Assembly: GCF_001659605.2 (NCBI RefSeq)
Contig: NC_035169.2
Location: 9,581,923 to 9,645,922 of the forward strand
Direction: 5' to 3'
Length of the DNA: 64,000 nt
Origin: Manihot esculenta
Taxonomy: Eukaryota > Streptophyta > Magnoliopsida > Malpighiales > Euphorbiaceae
Of the stretch, positions 49,001-59,597 are shown one piece after another (position 1 is the stretch's first letter; each line of letters begins with the position of its first letter). Below the pieces are notes generated by a model that saw nothing but the letters and a program-made list of their open reading frames with translations, ran no database searches and was not told the DNA's origin. The position numbers and the translations under genes are program-made.

Positions 49001-50059
49001 TCATGCAATCATATGCATCATCTTCCATCCCAAGTCCCAACAGCAGAAACATCCAAAATCTGAGATCATTCTCCCATAAATTCCAAACACCAGGACCCAA
49101 TAATACGTCATATCCTATGATGAAATTTTAGATTCCAACAATCATGTTTATTGAACATGCATTGCGTGAAAATTCATCATTTAAATTAGATTTTCGATGA
49201 TAAAGAAATTACTCCATCTACAAACTAAGCATTCTATACCTATAATAAATAAATGTCCTGGCACTAGTATTGGACAGTTAAATTACACTACCTGAAAATA
49301 TCAAATTTTCTATTGCATTCTAAGCTTTTTCCAATTAGATTAGCAATCCAAATGACTGAAGCATACATGCCAAGGCAATATATTCCCATATCCCCGCATG
49401 CACACACCAAAACACACGTATTGCACATGACAAATAAGCATCAGAAATCCTACCCAAAACCGATGCGACAGCGCCTCAGGCGAGTTGGAGCTAGTCGACA
49501 GCAACGCGGATTCATCAGGCATCGGATCCAAAAAATTTGGATCATCGGCACAAGTCGCCTCTGAGGACAACCTCAAGGCCAACGCCAACTGCAATTGGTA
49601 ACTCTCCTCCGTCTGCTGCGCCCAGCTCTTCCCAGATGATCCAGTACCCATCCCTGTAATCACCGCAGCATCCACCGCTCTCACTCTCATCAAATTCCCA
49701 TCCTCGTGCATATATCCATAAGTCTCAATCTCATTCCCCCCAGTCGTTGACTGCGTCGGGGCATAACACTCTCCAGACAACGAACTCTCACCGAAACTAC
49801 TCCCGCTTGATTGTCTTTGCAACCCGATCGACGAGTACATATTCAGATTACCAATCCGATTACTATTTGCTTGCTGATTTACTCTGTGATCACCGCTAGA
49901 ATCCCAATCGAAGCCTCTATCTGGCTTTACTTTGCTGCTCTTGGATTCACTGGAATTAGACGGGTCGTAGTATGGTGGTGGTGGTGGCGCCGCGAGCAGC
50001 TGCTCATCGGGGTACTGACTAAGAAGCGTGTAATTGGATCTTCGAGCGGGCATTTCCAT
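37052..50059 (-). CDS. CTR1: CTR1 Raf-like protein kinase, negative regulator of ethylene signalling
   Basis: CTR1 binds ER ethylene receptors and phosphorylates EIN2 when ethylene is absent. Exons are 49454-50059, 46330-46631, 46103-46247, 45825-45928, 44999-45207, 43198-43644, 43022-43062, 42143-42211, 41956-42056, 41644-41728, 41413-41511, 39851-39919, 39625-39756, 37246-37340 and 37052-37160: 2613 nt, 870 residues (Arabidopsis 821). The start [15 protein letters not shown] matches the family; an upstream in-frame ATG at 50092 is less likely. The N-terminal EDR1/CTR1 domain covers about residues 170-430 ([38 protein letters not shown]). The kinase domain covers about 595-850: loop GAGSFGTV, Lys623 in VAVKIL, catalytic VHRDLK with Asp721, Asp739 of DFG, then [20 protein letters not shown]. 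It ends in PLLT. Intron 1 is 2.8 kb. All splice sites are GT-AG and all catalytic residues are present. A MITE lies in intron 13. A broken copy of the middle exons lies at 17.3-21.2 kb. Confidence 0.96.
38167..38286. repeat. 60-bp direct tandem duplication
   Basis: 38167-38226 and 38227-38286 are two near-identical 60-base units, differing at only a few positions. Each contains a GAAGGAACAAAG phrase followed by the left end of the MITE-like element (ATTATTACTTAGTCTCTATGG). The duplication therefore copied flanking DNA together with the element's end. It lies in CTR1 intron 13. Confidence 0.88.
38261..38614. mobile_element. Foldback MITE with ~100-bp inverted arms in CTR1 intron 13
   Basis: The left arm reads ATTATTACTTAGTCTCTATGG, later GAAAAATGCATTAAAA and AAAGTCTACTA. 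The right arm is its imperfect reverse complement (TAGTAGACTTTTTAAA, TTTTAATGCATTTTTC, CCATACCATATAGAGTAAG). The arms span roughly 100 bases each around an AT-rich centre. It is non-coding and related to the element at 24711-24945 in CKI1 intron 3. Confidence 0.75.
38791..38813. repeat. ATCT tetranucleotide microsatellite
   Basis: An almost uninterrupted run of ATCT units within CTR1 intron 13, near the foldback element. Confidence 0.9.
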
Positions 50060-51640
50060 GGAGACCTTTAGTTGAAAAATTTCTGAGCTCAAAAAAGCAT
50101 AAAAACCCTAAATACTTCTTCCATATTTGAAGTCTGGTAGAGGTGAGCTGAACTTGGTTTGTTTAGTTTTCTTCCTTTTTTTTCCTTTCTCTCTCTAGAC
50201 CAGAATTTTGGTTTTTTTTTTTTTTCTTACCGCTCTCTTTCTCTCTCTAGAATTCCATTGTCGGACACAGAAGGAAGGCGATGCGGACCGTGCGGTTTTT
50301 ATTCGAGGGCGCAAATTGTAATATTCCCGGAATTATTATAGGAGGAAGGAAATAAATTACGGCGTGTCACTTTTTCGGGCCCCTGCCATAACCCGATGGC
50401 TCGTTTACACGTAGGCCCCGAAGTGCTGCTGATTGGGATTTCTCAAAGTGTCTTACAGTGATTTAGGGTCAATAAAAATTTAAACACGTATATAAAATAA
50501 ATTTTACAAATAAATAAGTTAATTTTAAAATAATTAATATCAAACTATTTTAACAAAAATTATATTTCATCTATATGTTTTTAGTAATTCATTACTTTTT
50601 TAGATGTCAATATGATATGACCGTTTAAATATAATTTATCTTAATCGGTCTGCCATTTTCTATGGTGTTGATCGATATGCGAAATGCGGTTATACGATTT
50701 TAGTTTCTATTTGTGAAATTGAACATAAATTTTATATGATTTTTATTTTTTTTGGGTCATAATTCGTATAGTTTTCGGTTCTTTAATTTCAATATGATTT
50801 CGTACAAATTTTAAATAAATTTATATCATTTTTTATAAAAAAAAATTTACTATTTAGTTTTAAAGTTGTTATTAATATAAGTTAAATTTCAATTATTTAC
50901 AATATATATATATATAACTAATATATTATTTTATACTGTTTCACAAAAAATATTTTTTATATTTTTTAATAGTTAGAGCACTAAAATTTTTTTGATTAAA
51001 TAAAAAGGTAAGTAACATAATTTTTTTTAAAAAAAGTTATTTTTCATATTTTAAAATTTTTATTAAAATTATTATATATAAATTTATTAATAAATTTTAT
51101 TTTTTAAATTAAAATTAAAATTAAATAATAAAAATAGATTATCTCATTAAAAAATATTTTCTAAATATAAATTATTTTCTATAAATAAATGAACTCTTAA
51201 ACCATAAAATCTCCAAAATATTAGGAGGTACTTACAATATTATTTAGGATTTCATTAGTGATAAACAATTTAATCAAGCAAACTTTGTTTTTTGTTTTAG
51301 CTGCATATAAATAATATAAATATATATATATGTAAAACCTTCAAAATAGTTTTATAATGATGTACCTTCTAATCTAATAAAAATGCTTAAAAACGTGTCT
51401 CGTGGTATAGCATTTTTTCTGTTTTTTTTATTAAAAAGTTAACATACCATCTTACAAATAAATGTTATTTCGAATTATTTTATGCAAACTTTATATTTTT
51501 CTCGTTTTCTTTATGATGAATTTGATAAATAAGTTCATCAGATTCATGTGGACAATTATCATGACAATAAGTGAGTTTATCTTATAATCAAGTGTCTATA
51601 TCATTATTTCGTGATGGGTTGGGCATTAGAACATATTAAG
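50060..51640. other. CTR1 leader and promoter region, then AT-rich spacer
   Basis: 50060-50300 carries pyrimidine-rich runs on the plus strand (a purine-rich leader of the CTR1 transcript on the minus strand). After about 50440 the DNA is A/T-rich with no open frame worth noting and no recognised element. Confidence 0.55.
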
Positions 51641-52361
51641 AAATAAATTCTGCCTTTCTAGCGAAATTAAAGGAGTTTATAATGCTAGAGCGGGCGTATA
51701 ATGGAGGAAGGGATGCCCTTTAGGTTAAAATTTTATGGAAAAATATGCACCTTATGCGTCAAATTTTGCTATGTTTGTGTCAAAACCTCATGCTTCTATG
51801 CTATGGTGGGGTTTAACTTGTAGTAGGGACTTATTTCAACGAAGTTCTTATATGGAGGTTGGTAATGGTCATTTAATTAAGTTTTTGGAATGATGTATAT
51901 AGTTGGGTGATTCTCCATTAATAGGTCATGCTCTTATTGCGGTTTCGGTTCATCTATATCAATTAATGATAACTCAAGTGTAGTAGAGGATGTCTCGGTG
52001 TTGGAATTTGATCTCTCCTTATCTTTCGACATCTTTTTGCCTCCAATTAAAAGCTGTGGAGGTGAGTCTCATATTTTAGATCATGATCAGATAGCGTGGA
52101 GAGGTACTTCTTCTGGTAATTTCTTTGTGATGTATGCATTTTTTATGCAGAAAGACATAGTTTTGAATTAATAAGATAAAGTTTGGGGATGCATTTGCAA
52201 GTCTAAAGTTGCTCAGAAAGTTTAGTGTTTTCTCTAACTCTTCCAGCTTGGTAAGTTGATGAAAAAAATGGAGAGAGTGAAAAGGTTTTACTACTAATCC
52301 ATCGTGTTCATTGTGTTCGGGTGTCATGGAAGGCCAAACTCATAATTTTATGGAGTGTTGT
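51640..52361 (+). mobile_element. Degenerate LINE (non-LTR retrotransposon) 3' remnant
   Basis: Broken plus-strand frames read GRDLFQRSS, VGNGHLIKFWND and, further on, WRGTSSGNFFVMYAFF and KVWGCICKSKVAQKV-FLWQL. These phrases are the region between reverse transcriptase and the zf-RVT domain of plant L1-type LINEs. Numerous stops and frameshifts show it is dead. It is cut off at 52361 by the left LTR of the next element. Confidence 0.75.
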
Positions 52362-53921
52362 TAACAGTCGGTTGTCGAAACCGGTCAAAAATAATCTTTC
52401 CGGTTATCAACAATATTACTACTGCAGATAGTGGTAAAGGATCGAATCCACAGAAAATTGAAAACTTACCTATCTTCCTTAACAAGACCAAGAGAATTAA
52501 CTGAAAGCAAATAACTGAAAGAGAAGTAAACTGAAACGAGATAAACTGAAAGTAAAATGGGGGGTTTTGAGATTGATTCAAGAGATCTAAAACTGAAAGC
52601 AATAAGAGAAGACAAATAATTAAAATAAAAGAAATCAAGAATGAGAGAGATCTAGTTGAAGAATTGGATCCACTTCAGTTGTTGGGATTGATCATTGAAA
52701 CTTATGTTCTTTTGATTAATTCAATAGATTAGTTATGAAGATGGAAGACGCTTCTCACCACCATGTCTCTCCTTAATCATAAACCAATTAGGGAACGTCC
52801 TCTAATTAATTACTAATCAACAAGTTGCCAAGGAACGTCCTTGGGTCTCAGGCAACAAACAACTGTCAATTGCATTAAGAAATAGAGAGATCCAATCCTA
52901 GCTACCCAAACGCATGAGATATTGCTAGATTATGCAACTTTCTTAGTTTTTACACCAAGTGTTCTTATGTTTGAACAATCCAAGCAATTACGGACTTAAA
53001 ACTATTCAAACTAACAATATATTACCTTGCAATCAAGAATCAACTGGCCACATTGATCAAAATAGCAAAGCAATATTGGAATCAAGCATAAAATTGCACA
53101 AATATTGAATAACCAAAAGATGAACAATATATGATCAAGTCTCCCAATCCATAAAACAACCAAAGTATCACCTAATCTTCAACTAGAATAAAAGGTTTCA
53201 GCCACTCATGGCTGAAACAAAAACCAAAAATAAAGAAAGAGATGAAGAAGAGATGGTGCCACTTGCAATCCCGTAGGTGTGTCCAAGGGAGAGTAGAAAA
53301 AGCATGGGGAGGCTCCTTATGTGTCTTTTTATAGTTGAAAGTGTTGCCCTAGGTCCTTACCTGCTGCCCGAGTTGTGTCTGAAAAGGAAGGAGGCGCGCG
53401 GCAAGGCTTTCAGAAGGAAGGAGGTGCGCGGCTTGTCTTCAGAATAGGTGTGGCGCGCGACTAGGGTTTGCAGAAGAGAAGAGGTGTTGTCCTAACTTTC
53501 CTTTTTAGGTGGAGCCTTCTTTTGAATTTCAAATTTTGAATACTGAATGCATGAGAGGCAAGTGCATTTTCTTGAGATCTGGCTTCCTAAATAGGAAGAA
53601 TTGACTACTAAGGTGTCTGCACATCTTTAAACAAGGAAAGAAAGATCTGCAATTTGAATTTCAAATAATCTGCTGACTGCGCTTTCCTTATCTGTTTTTG
53701 CTTCTGCACTTTACTTATTTGACACTTTCCTTATTTGAAACTTTTCATATTTGAAACTTTCCATATTTGGCACTTTTTGGCAGTTTTAAGAGCATTTTCA
53801 TCAGATTGTCTCTTTACACCTATTTTCTGCAAAATAAGATTAAAACCACAAAATTAGGCAGAAAAAGTGTAAATGAACATCAATAATATCATGATAAAAT
53901 GGTCTAAATTATGGTCTATCA
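52362..53921 (-). repeat. LTR (3' LTR) of a gutted Ty3/gypsy element
   Basis: About the first 550 bases match 56513-57071 closely, and the rest of the partner copy is displaced by a later insertion. On the minus strand the LTR runs from TGATAGACC (ending at 53921) to ...ACTGTTAACA near 52362, preserving TG...CA-type termini. Next to it lies a polypurine tract. The length is about 1.56 kb. Confidence 0.88.
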
Positions 53922-53940
53922 AATACCCCCACACCTAGCC
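53922..53940 (-). other. Polypurine tract next to the 3' LTR
   Basis: The minus strand reads GGTGTGGGGGTATT immediately before the TGATAG start of the LTR. This is the expected position of the plus-strand priming site in a minus-oriented LTR retrotransposon. Confidence 0.7.
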
Positions 53941-54989
53941 TTTTGCTTGTCCTTAAGCAAATAAACATAGTCAAATAAGCTCTCTTTGCTACTTGATCCT
54001 TATTTCCACTTAAGCTCTTACTCTAGACCCCTATTTTGAATCATTGCAGTGAAATATATGCATCAAGGTTACTCACCTTCTTTCCTTGTTTCCCTTTACT
54101 TACCATGGCTAGGATTTGTTTTCCTCAAGAGAGAGATTACACATGCACATATTATTTGTTCAATTAAGACTCTTTCTAGCTTTCAGAGTGATTTGCCCTT
54201 ACCTTGAAGTACTTATTCAGCTTTTTGCACTTTAATCTTGCTTGAAAAAGTCACCAACCTTTTGACGTGAAGGTACATATTTGTGATACCCACCCCCAGT
54301 TACTCAGTTGGTCACCTGTTCAAGTGGCTACTAGCTCTGTTCATAGTCTTTCAACCATTTGAACAGTTTTCAATTTGTGCTTATGAAGTCTAGGCCTTTG
54401 CCGAATTTTCTTTCTCAATGATTTGGGCAAATCAACACCAATTGCTAAAACAAGTCATATTAAGTTCATTTACACAACTTTCAATTCATTCTCTCTAATG
54501 AGTGTCATCAATATGTTTTTCACCATGGCAAGCTCAAAGATTCAATTCAAAAGGCAATTCTCAAACATGAATACAACTCACTGCAATTGATTCAACTTAA
54601 GTTTAAAGAGTCATCACATCAATGGAATCATGGAAAGAAAGCTCATCCAACATAGTCTATGAGTTTGAGTAGAGCAAATCAAGGCAAAAAGAAAAACTGT
54701 GGCTAAAAGTGTGTGTTAGTGAAAGCAAAAATGAAAAAAATGAAAAAATTCAAACTGTGGCTAGCTATTCTCATGCAAAATTGAAAGAAGAAAGACTGAA
54801 AGAAGAAAATGAAAAACTGAAAGACTGAAAGGAAAAGAAAACGCATAACTGAAAGAAAAACTGATTCAGAGATATGCACCCCCACACCTAATTCATGCAT
54901 TGTCCTCAATGTATAAGAAACATAAAAGAGCAAAGGAAACTGAGTACTCCCCTGGTGTGGTTGTGAGGTGCCATCCACTAGATCAATGC

Positions 54990-55205
54990 TCAAGTAATTG
55001 GAGGAGGAAAAAGGGTCCCAACTACATTATGTAAAAAGTGTAGCACTCCTTTTGATTTGGTCATAACCCATCCTATTTCTTTTATGCACTCATGAAGTAA
55101 CATGATTAGCTTCTCCTCTTTCAGATGAGGTGTGCCTCTAGCCCTTATGTTTGCATTTTTGAGATAATTGGGCAGCACTTTGAACTCCAATTCATGTTTC
55201 TCCAT
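54990..55205 (-). pseudogene. Remnant of gypsy pol (protease-RT junction)
   Basis: The frame reads MEKHELEFKVLPNYLKNANI and later EEKLIMLLHECIKEIGWVMT. It resembles the stretch before reverse transcriptase in Athila/Tat-type Ty3 elements, where a conserved EEKL...LR-HK-AIGWT-ADIKG motif occurs. No reverse transcriptase, RNase H or integrase follows, so this is a deletion remnant. Confidence 0.65.
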
Positions 55206-55309
55206 AGGTAGCTACAATTTGGTACTGAATTCAGGCAAAACAAATTCTACCTTATCCGGTGATTTGGGTAGGCATTAATCCGCATGCTTCTTTGGTTTGG
55301 GTGCTTGGG

Positions 55310-56240
55310 CTACCATTTGTTCCTTGTGAGCATGGGTGTTTGTGTTGGATCTATGGCTGAATTGGTTTCAGTTTCCTCCTTATGCGCAAGATTGGTCTGC
55401 AGTGGAAGGCTGGAAGGAGTTTCATTCGATGGAAGCTGAAGAGGTGCGACTGGAAGTGTTGCAGGACTGTCCTGCGCAAGGCCTGTCTGAAATGGGAGAA
55501 TGGTGGGATCGTCCTGAAGAGGTGCGATTGAGCTTCCTTCATTCTGTGCATGGCTGTAGTCCACCTGTTGGATGCAACAACCATTTTCTTTCAATTCTGA
55601 CTCTTTCTGGCTCTCTTCCCTGCAAAAATCATTGTTCAGAATATCATCTTGATTTATATAAAAAACATCATTGCTCAAACAATCAATGATATCTAAACTA
55701 TCAACAGGTTCTGTTTGACCAGTTTGTTTGCACAAACAGTTTTCTGGTTGTGTTTCTTCAGCAGTTTGTTCTTGTACTTGTGAGCTTTCACCATTAGCCT
55801 TGGCATCTTGAAACTCTTCCTCTCTTCTTAACATGATTGCATTTAATGAGGTGGCCATTGTTCCCATCTGTTGTTGGAGACTTTGCACAGAAATTGCCAA
55901 TGCCTCTACCATTTCTTCAAAGTGCTGGTTGGAACTTGGAGGTGCTTCTTGGGCTTAATTTCCTTGATAATTTTGGTAGTCGTTAGCCCATGTATAACTA
56001 AAGTCTGGATAGTCTCCCCAACCTGGATTGTATGTATTATAGTATGGATCATGTCTAGGCTGGCTATTGAATTCTTCAAATGCATGTCTGGGCTGACTAT
56101 TGAATCCTCCAAATCCATATACTTGCTGAGTATTGAATCTTTCAAACGCATGTACTGGTTGGTCATACTCATAAAGTGTAGGACATTGATTAGTTGTGTG
56201 TCCCACACATGCACAGATCCTACATGGCCTTAGTGGCTAA
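55310..56240 (-). pseudogene. Gag C-terminal remnant of the gutted gypsy element
   Basis: Reading leftward, a zinc knuckle (CRICACVGHTTNQC) is followed by PTLYEYDQPVHAF, NSQPRHDPYYNTYNPGWGD and FSYTWANDYQNYQGN, a pattern typical of the gag end in plant Ty3 elements. A stop then intervenes. The next frame, 55310-55912 (200 residues), continues with a coiled-coil-like VEALAISVQSLQQQMGTMA and an acidic Gln-rich tail. The main gag capsid region is missing. Confidence 0.75.
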
Positions 56241-56488
56241 AATTGTTGAGCTCGACCTATAACATAGCTTTTCACAACAGAGGTGAGTTCATAAAGTTGA
56301 GAATAGAGAGTAGATGTACTTACATCATCCATGAATCAGTTCTGCGATGGCATGCTCTTCTTGTGAAGGTTCGGTGCGATTCAGGGGCTTCAGAAAGTTG
56401 GTCTGCAATGGTGGCTTCTTCAAAGGCGGATTCGGTGGTGCTTTGTTCCTGATTTGGTCCTGAAAGAAAAATAGATTAGTTGAATCAA

Positions 56489-56512
56489 TTCCCCGGCAAC
56501 GGCGCCAATTTT
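56489..56512 (-). other. Primer binding site complementary to tRNA-Asp
   Basis: Beside the 5' LTR, the minus strand reads TGGCGCCGTTGCCGGGGAAT. This matches the complement of the CCA-tailed 3' end of plant tRNA-Asp (from memory of that tRNA) and fixes the element's orientation. Confidence 0.85.
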
Positions 56513-57071
56513 TGACAGTCAGTTGTCGAAACTGGTAAAAAATAATCTTTTCGGTTATCAACAATATTACTACTGCAGATAGTGGTAAAGGATCGAATCC
56601 ACAGAGAATTGAAAACTTACCTATCTTCCTTAACAAGACCAAGAGAATTAACTGAAAGCAAATAACTGAAAGACAAGTAAACTGAAACGAGATAAACTGA
56701 AAGCAAATAAACTGAAAGTAAAATGGGGGGGTTTTGAGATTGATTCAAGAGATCTAAAACTGAAAGCAATAAAAGAAGACAAATAATTAAAATAAAAGAA
56801 ATCAAGAGTGAGAGAGATCTAGTTGAAGAATTGGATCCACTTTAATTGTTGGGATTGATCATTGAAACTTATGTTCTTTGGATTAATTCAATAGATTAGT
56901 TATGGAGATGGAAGATGCTTCTCACCACCATATCTCTCCTTAATCATAAACCAATTAGGGAACGTCCTCTAATTAATTACTAATCAACAAGTTTCCAAGG
57001 AACGTCCTTGGGCCTCAGGCAACAAACAACTGTCAATTGCATTAAGAAATAGAGAGATCTAATCCTAGCTA
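56513..57071 (-). repeat. 5' LTR (first part) of the gutted gypsy element
   Basis: It is nearly identical to 52362-52910. The match stops abruptly at 57071/57072, where another element's LTR begins; the rest of this LTR should lie beyond the right end of the window. The few differences between the paired LTRs suggest a fairly recent insertion. Confidence 0.88.
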
Positions 57072-57792
57072 TGTAACGACCCGGAAACCGGACCGCTACC
57101 GGCGCTAGGATTCAGGTCGGCTTAAGGCCGCCGGAACCCGTAGCAAGCCAAACATACATCCTGTGAACCTGTTCAATCCCATACATGAACCAAAACATAC
57201 ATAAAAATTAAAACTTTTCTTTCATTCAAACATTTCTTTACCCAGCCTAGCCTGTGCATGCATAATCATAACATAAACCCCTCATTGGAGTTCTCAACAA
57301 ATACTCCAATGGGGTACATAACATATATCAGGCTTGGGTTACATAAACATCATAAAACATTTATCTCATGTATTTAAGGGATTACAACAGACTCTAGTCA
57401 AGCACACTATAAAACTTACATTACATTACATACTTTTACATTATGAATAAACCATGTCCACAGCTATGCTATTACATAACCTTCTCTTACTCTTCTGACT
57501 CCTCTATCTACACGGAACCTGCAAGACTGGGGTTAGGGGAGAGGGGTGAGCTAAAAAGCCCAGTGAGCAAAAGTAAAAACATGATATTAATTCCTCCATT
57601 TTTAGGTATTTTATTCTTCATTTTATTATATTAACATTTGCTTTAATTCCACACTTTTTAGGTATATTATTGTTCATTTTATTATTAACATTAAATAACA
57701 TAACTTTTACTTTACATGCTTTCATGAAATGCAACACATCACATTTAATCACATAAAGGATGGTATTGTCACCATTAGTCCTCACATCTCCA

Positions 57793-57946
57793 AGTGCCAG
57801 GGGCGTAGAATGGGCCTCGCTGGTCTTTCTCTTACATAACATACATAACATAACATTCCAAAGTGCCAGGGGCGTAGAATGGGCCTCGCTGGTCTTTCTC
57901 TTACATAGTGCCAGGGGCGTAGAATGGGCCTCACTGGTCTTCCATA
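57793..57946. repeat. Three direct repeats inside the LTR
   Basis: Copies starting at 57793, 57862 and 57907 share AGTGCCAGGGGCGTAGAATG followed by GGCCTC and TGGTCTT. Spacing is uneven (69 and 45 bases) because of extra ACATAACATA filler between the first two. They may be promoter or enhancer subrepeats of the LTR. Confidence 0.9.
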
Positions 57947-58359
57947 ACATATCATCATAACATAACATTAGAGGACTATGGATCACCCAATAACCATCCA
58001 CATCAACATCAAATTATGCAATGCAACATATTCGTGAATTTCTAATGCAAACATCCTGAAACATCGCATGGCATTAATGATGCATGAGTATGCTATCAGA
58101 TTCATTCATTTGTTCATTTATTCTTTACTTAAAAACTTAGGGAAAGATCCCACTCACCTGGTGACCGAAGCTTTAACGACGGACTCTGAAAGACTATCTC
58201 ACAACCGGGGGTCACGGGTCCTCGGGTCCGAACCTACACAGGTGGACTCGAATGAGGCACCAAACAACAAGAACATAACTCTAAACATACCCCCAAAAAC
58301 CTCCTAAAAACACCTCAAAACATCCCTAGAAAACATGCAAGAAAAGGCTGGGAAGGGCA

Positions 58360-59312
58360 CTTTCGGCGGCACCTTCGGCGGCCGGAAGTCCCTCCAGAGC
58401 CGAAAGTCAGGCAGGTTCGGCGGCACCTTCGGCGGCCGAAACTCCCAGACAGAGACGAAACTCATGCATGTTCGGCGGCACCTTCGGCGGCCGAAAGTCT
58501 CGGACAGAGCCGAAACTTCAACTTTCGGGGGCAGGCTTCGGCAGCCTAAAGCTGCCTCCCAAGCTGGTTCGGCGGCCGAAACTCCCTTCGGCTGCCGAAC
58601 CTGGTTTCTGCCAAAGGGCAGAAACTTGGTTCCTCTTGCCTCCAAGTTCCCCAAACTTCCTAATCATGCATAAAACTCTTCTATAACACTCATACACAAG
58701 CATGCAAGCTCCTAGGGGCCTCCAACAAGCTTAAACCCCAACTACAACACACAAGCAAGCCACATTGCACATAAACACACATTAAAACCATGGATTTTTC
58801 ATAAAAACCCATCAAGCCTACTCATGCATTTCTACCCCAAAAACTTGCATAAAACTTACTTAAAACACATATAGAACTAGAGATCGGCTCTTACCTCTTG
58901 AAGATCGAGAGAGAAACGATCCTAGCTCGAAGATGAGGAGATTCGAGTTCTTGAACTTCAAAGCTCCAAAACTTGCTTAAACTTTAAAACTCTTCAAAAA
59001 CAAGATATAACTTGTTAAGATCTAAAGGATTTGAGGGAAAACACTTAAAATGACCATAGGAGGGCTAAAGCTTACCGTCGGCCGAAATGGGAGAGAAAAC
59101 CTCGCCTGTTTCGGTCACGGGGTCTCTTATAGGGCTGGTTCTGCCACCTTTCGGCGGCCTAACGTGCCCCCACACCTCATGCATGTTCGGCGGCCGAACA
59201 TGAGGTTCGGCGGCCGAACCTTGAGTCTTTCAAACAAGGCTTTCGGAGGCCTAAGGCGCTCCCAAAACCCCACCATGTTCGGCGGCCGAACTTAACTTTC
59301 GGCGGCCGAACC
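58360..59312. repeat. Array of TTCGGCGGCCGAA near-palindromes in the LTR
   Basis: At least nine occurrences of TTCGGCGGC, most followed by CGAA to form a near-palindrome, lie in two groups: 58360-58600 and 59145-59312. The first group includes three compound units of TTCGGCGGCACC plus TTCGGCGGCC. The motif is dense in CG and CHG sites and stands out sharply from the A/T-rich surroundings. Confidence 0.9.
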
Positions 59313-59490
59313 TGGCAAAGCCTCCTTGGTCTATTTCATTCAAAAACTCAATTTCCTTTTTGCTTAAAAAAACATAAAATACATTAAAAACATTTTATAA
59401 AACATGGTTTTACCCTTCTAGAAGTTTCCGACATCCGAGATTCCACCGGACGGTAGGAATTCCAATACCGGAGTCTAGCCGGGTATTACA

Positions 59491-59505
59491 TTCTTCCCCC
59501 CTTAA
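59491..59505 (-). other. Polypurine tract of the chromovirus-like element
   Basis: The minus strand reads TTAAGGGGGGAAGAA directly before the TGTAATACCC start of the LTR, the expected plus-strand priming position. Confidence 0.82.
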
Positions 59506-59597
59506 GAACATTCGTCCCCGAATGTTCACCAAACAACACATAACATGGCAAACATATAACATACACATAAGGCACAACAACACATAGGGATCTAACC

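Larger units (their letters stand above)
53922..56512 (-). mobile_element. Internal region of non-autonomous Ty3/gypsy (Athila/Tat-like) element
   Basis: Only about 2.6 kb lies between the LTRs, against roughly 5 kb or more for an autonomous member. It holds the primer site, a gag remnant, a pol junction remnant and about 1 kb without coding potential beside the 3' LTR. The tRNA-Asp primer site and gag style point to the Athila/Tat group, but that clade is inference. The whole element sits inside a LINE remnant. Confidence 0.78.
57072..59490 (-). repeat. 3' LTR of a chromovirus-like Ty3/gypsy element
   Basis: It begins TGTAACGACCCGG and ends GGGTATTACA, giving TGTAA/TTACA inverted termini over 2419 bases. 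It is inserted in the LTR of the neighbouring element. It carries three copies of a 38-base-plus unit at 57793-57950 and a GC-rich array at 58360-59312. The partner LTR lies outside the window. Assignment as the 3' LTR follows from the minus-strand polyprotein and the adjacent polypurine tract. Confidence 0.88.

Noticed and set aside
55336..55689. 117-codon plus-strand frame (MFVLDLWLNWFQF...)
   Set aside because: Opposite strand of the gag remnant; no independent signal.
57793..57946. Regularly repeated units that could suggest a CRISPR-like array
   Set aside because: Only three copies with uneven spacing, inside an LTR of a plant nuclear genome; ordinary LTR subrepeats.
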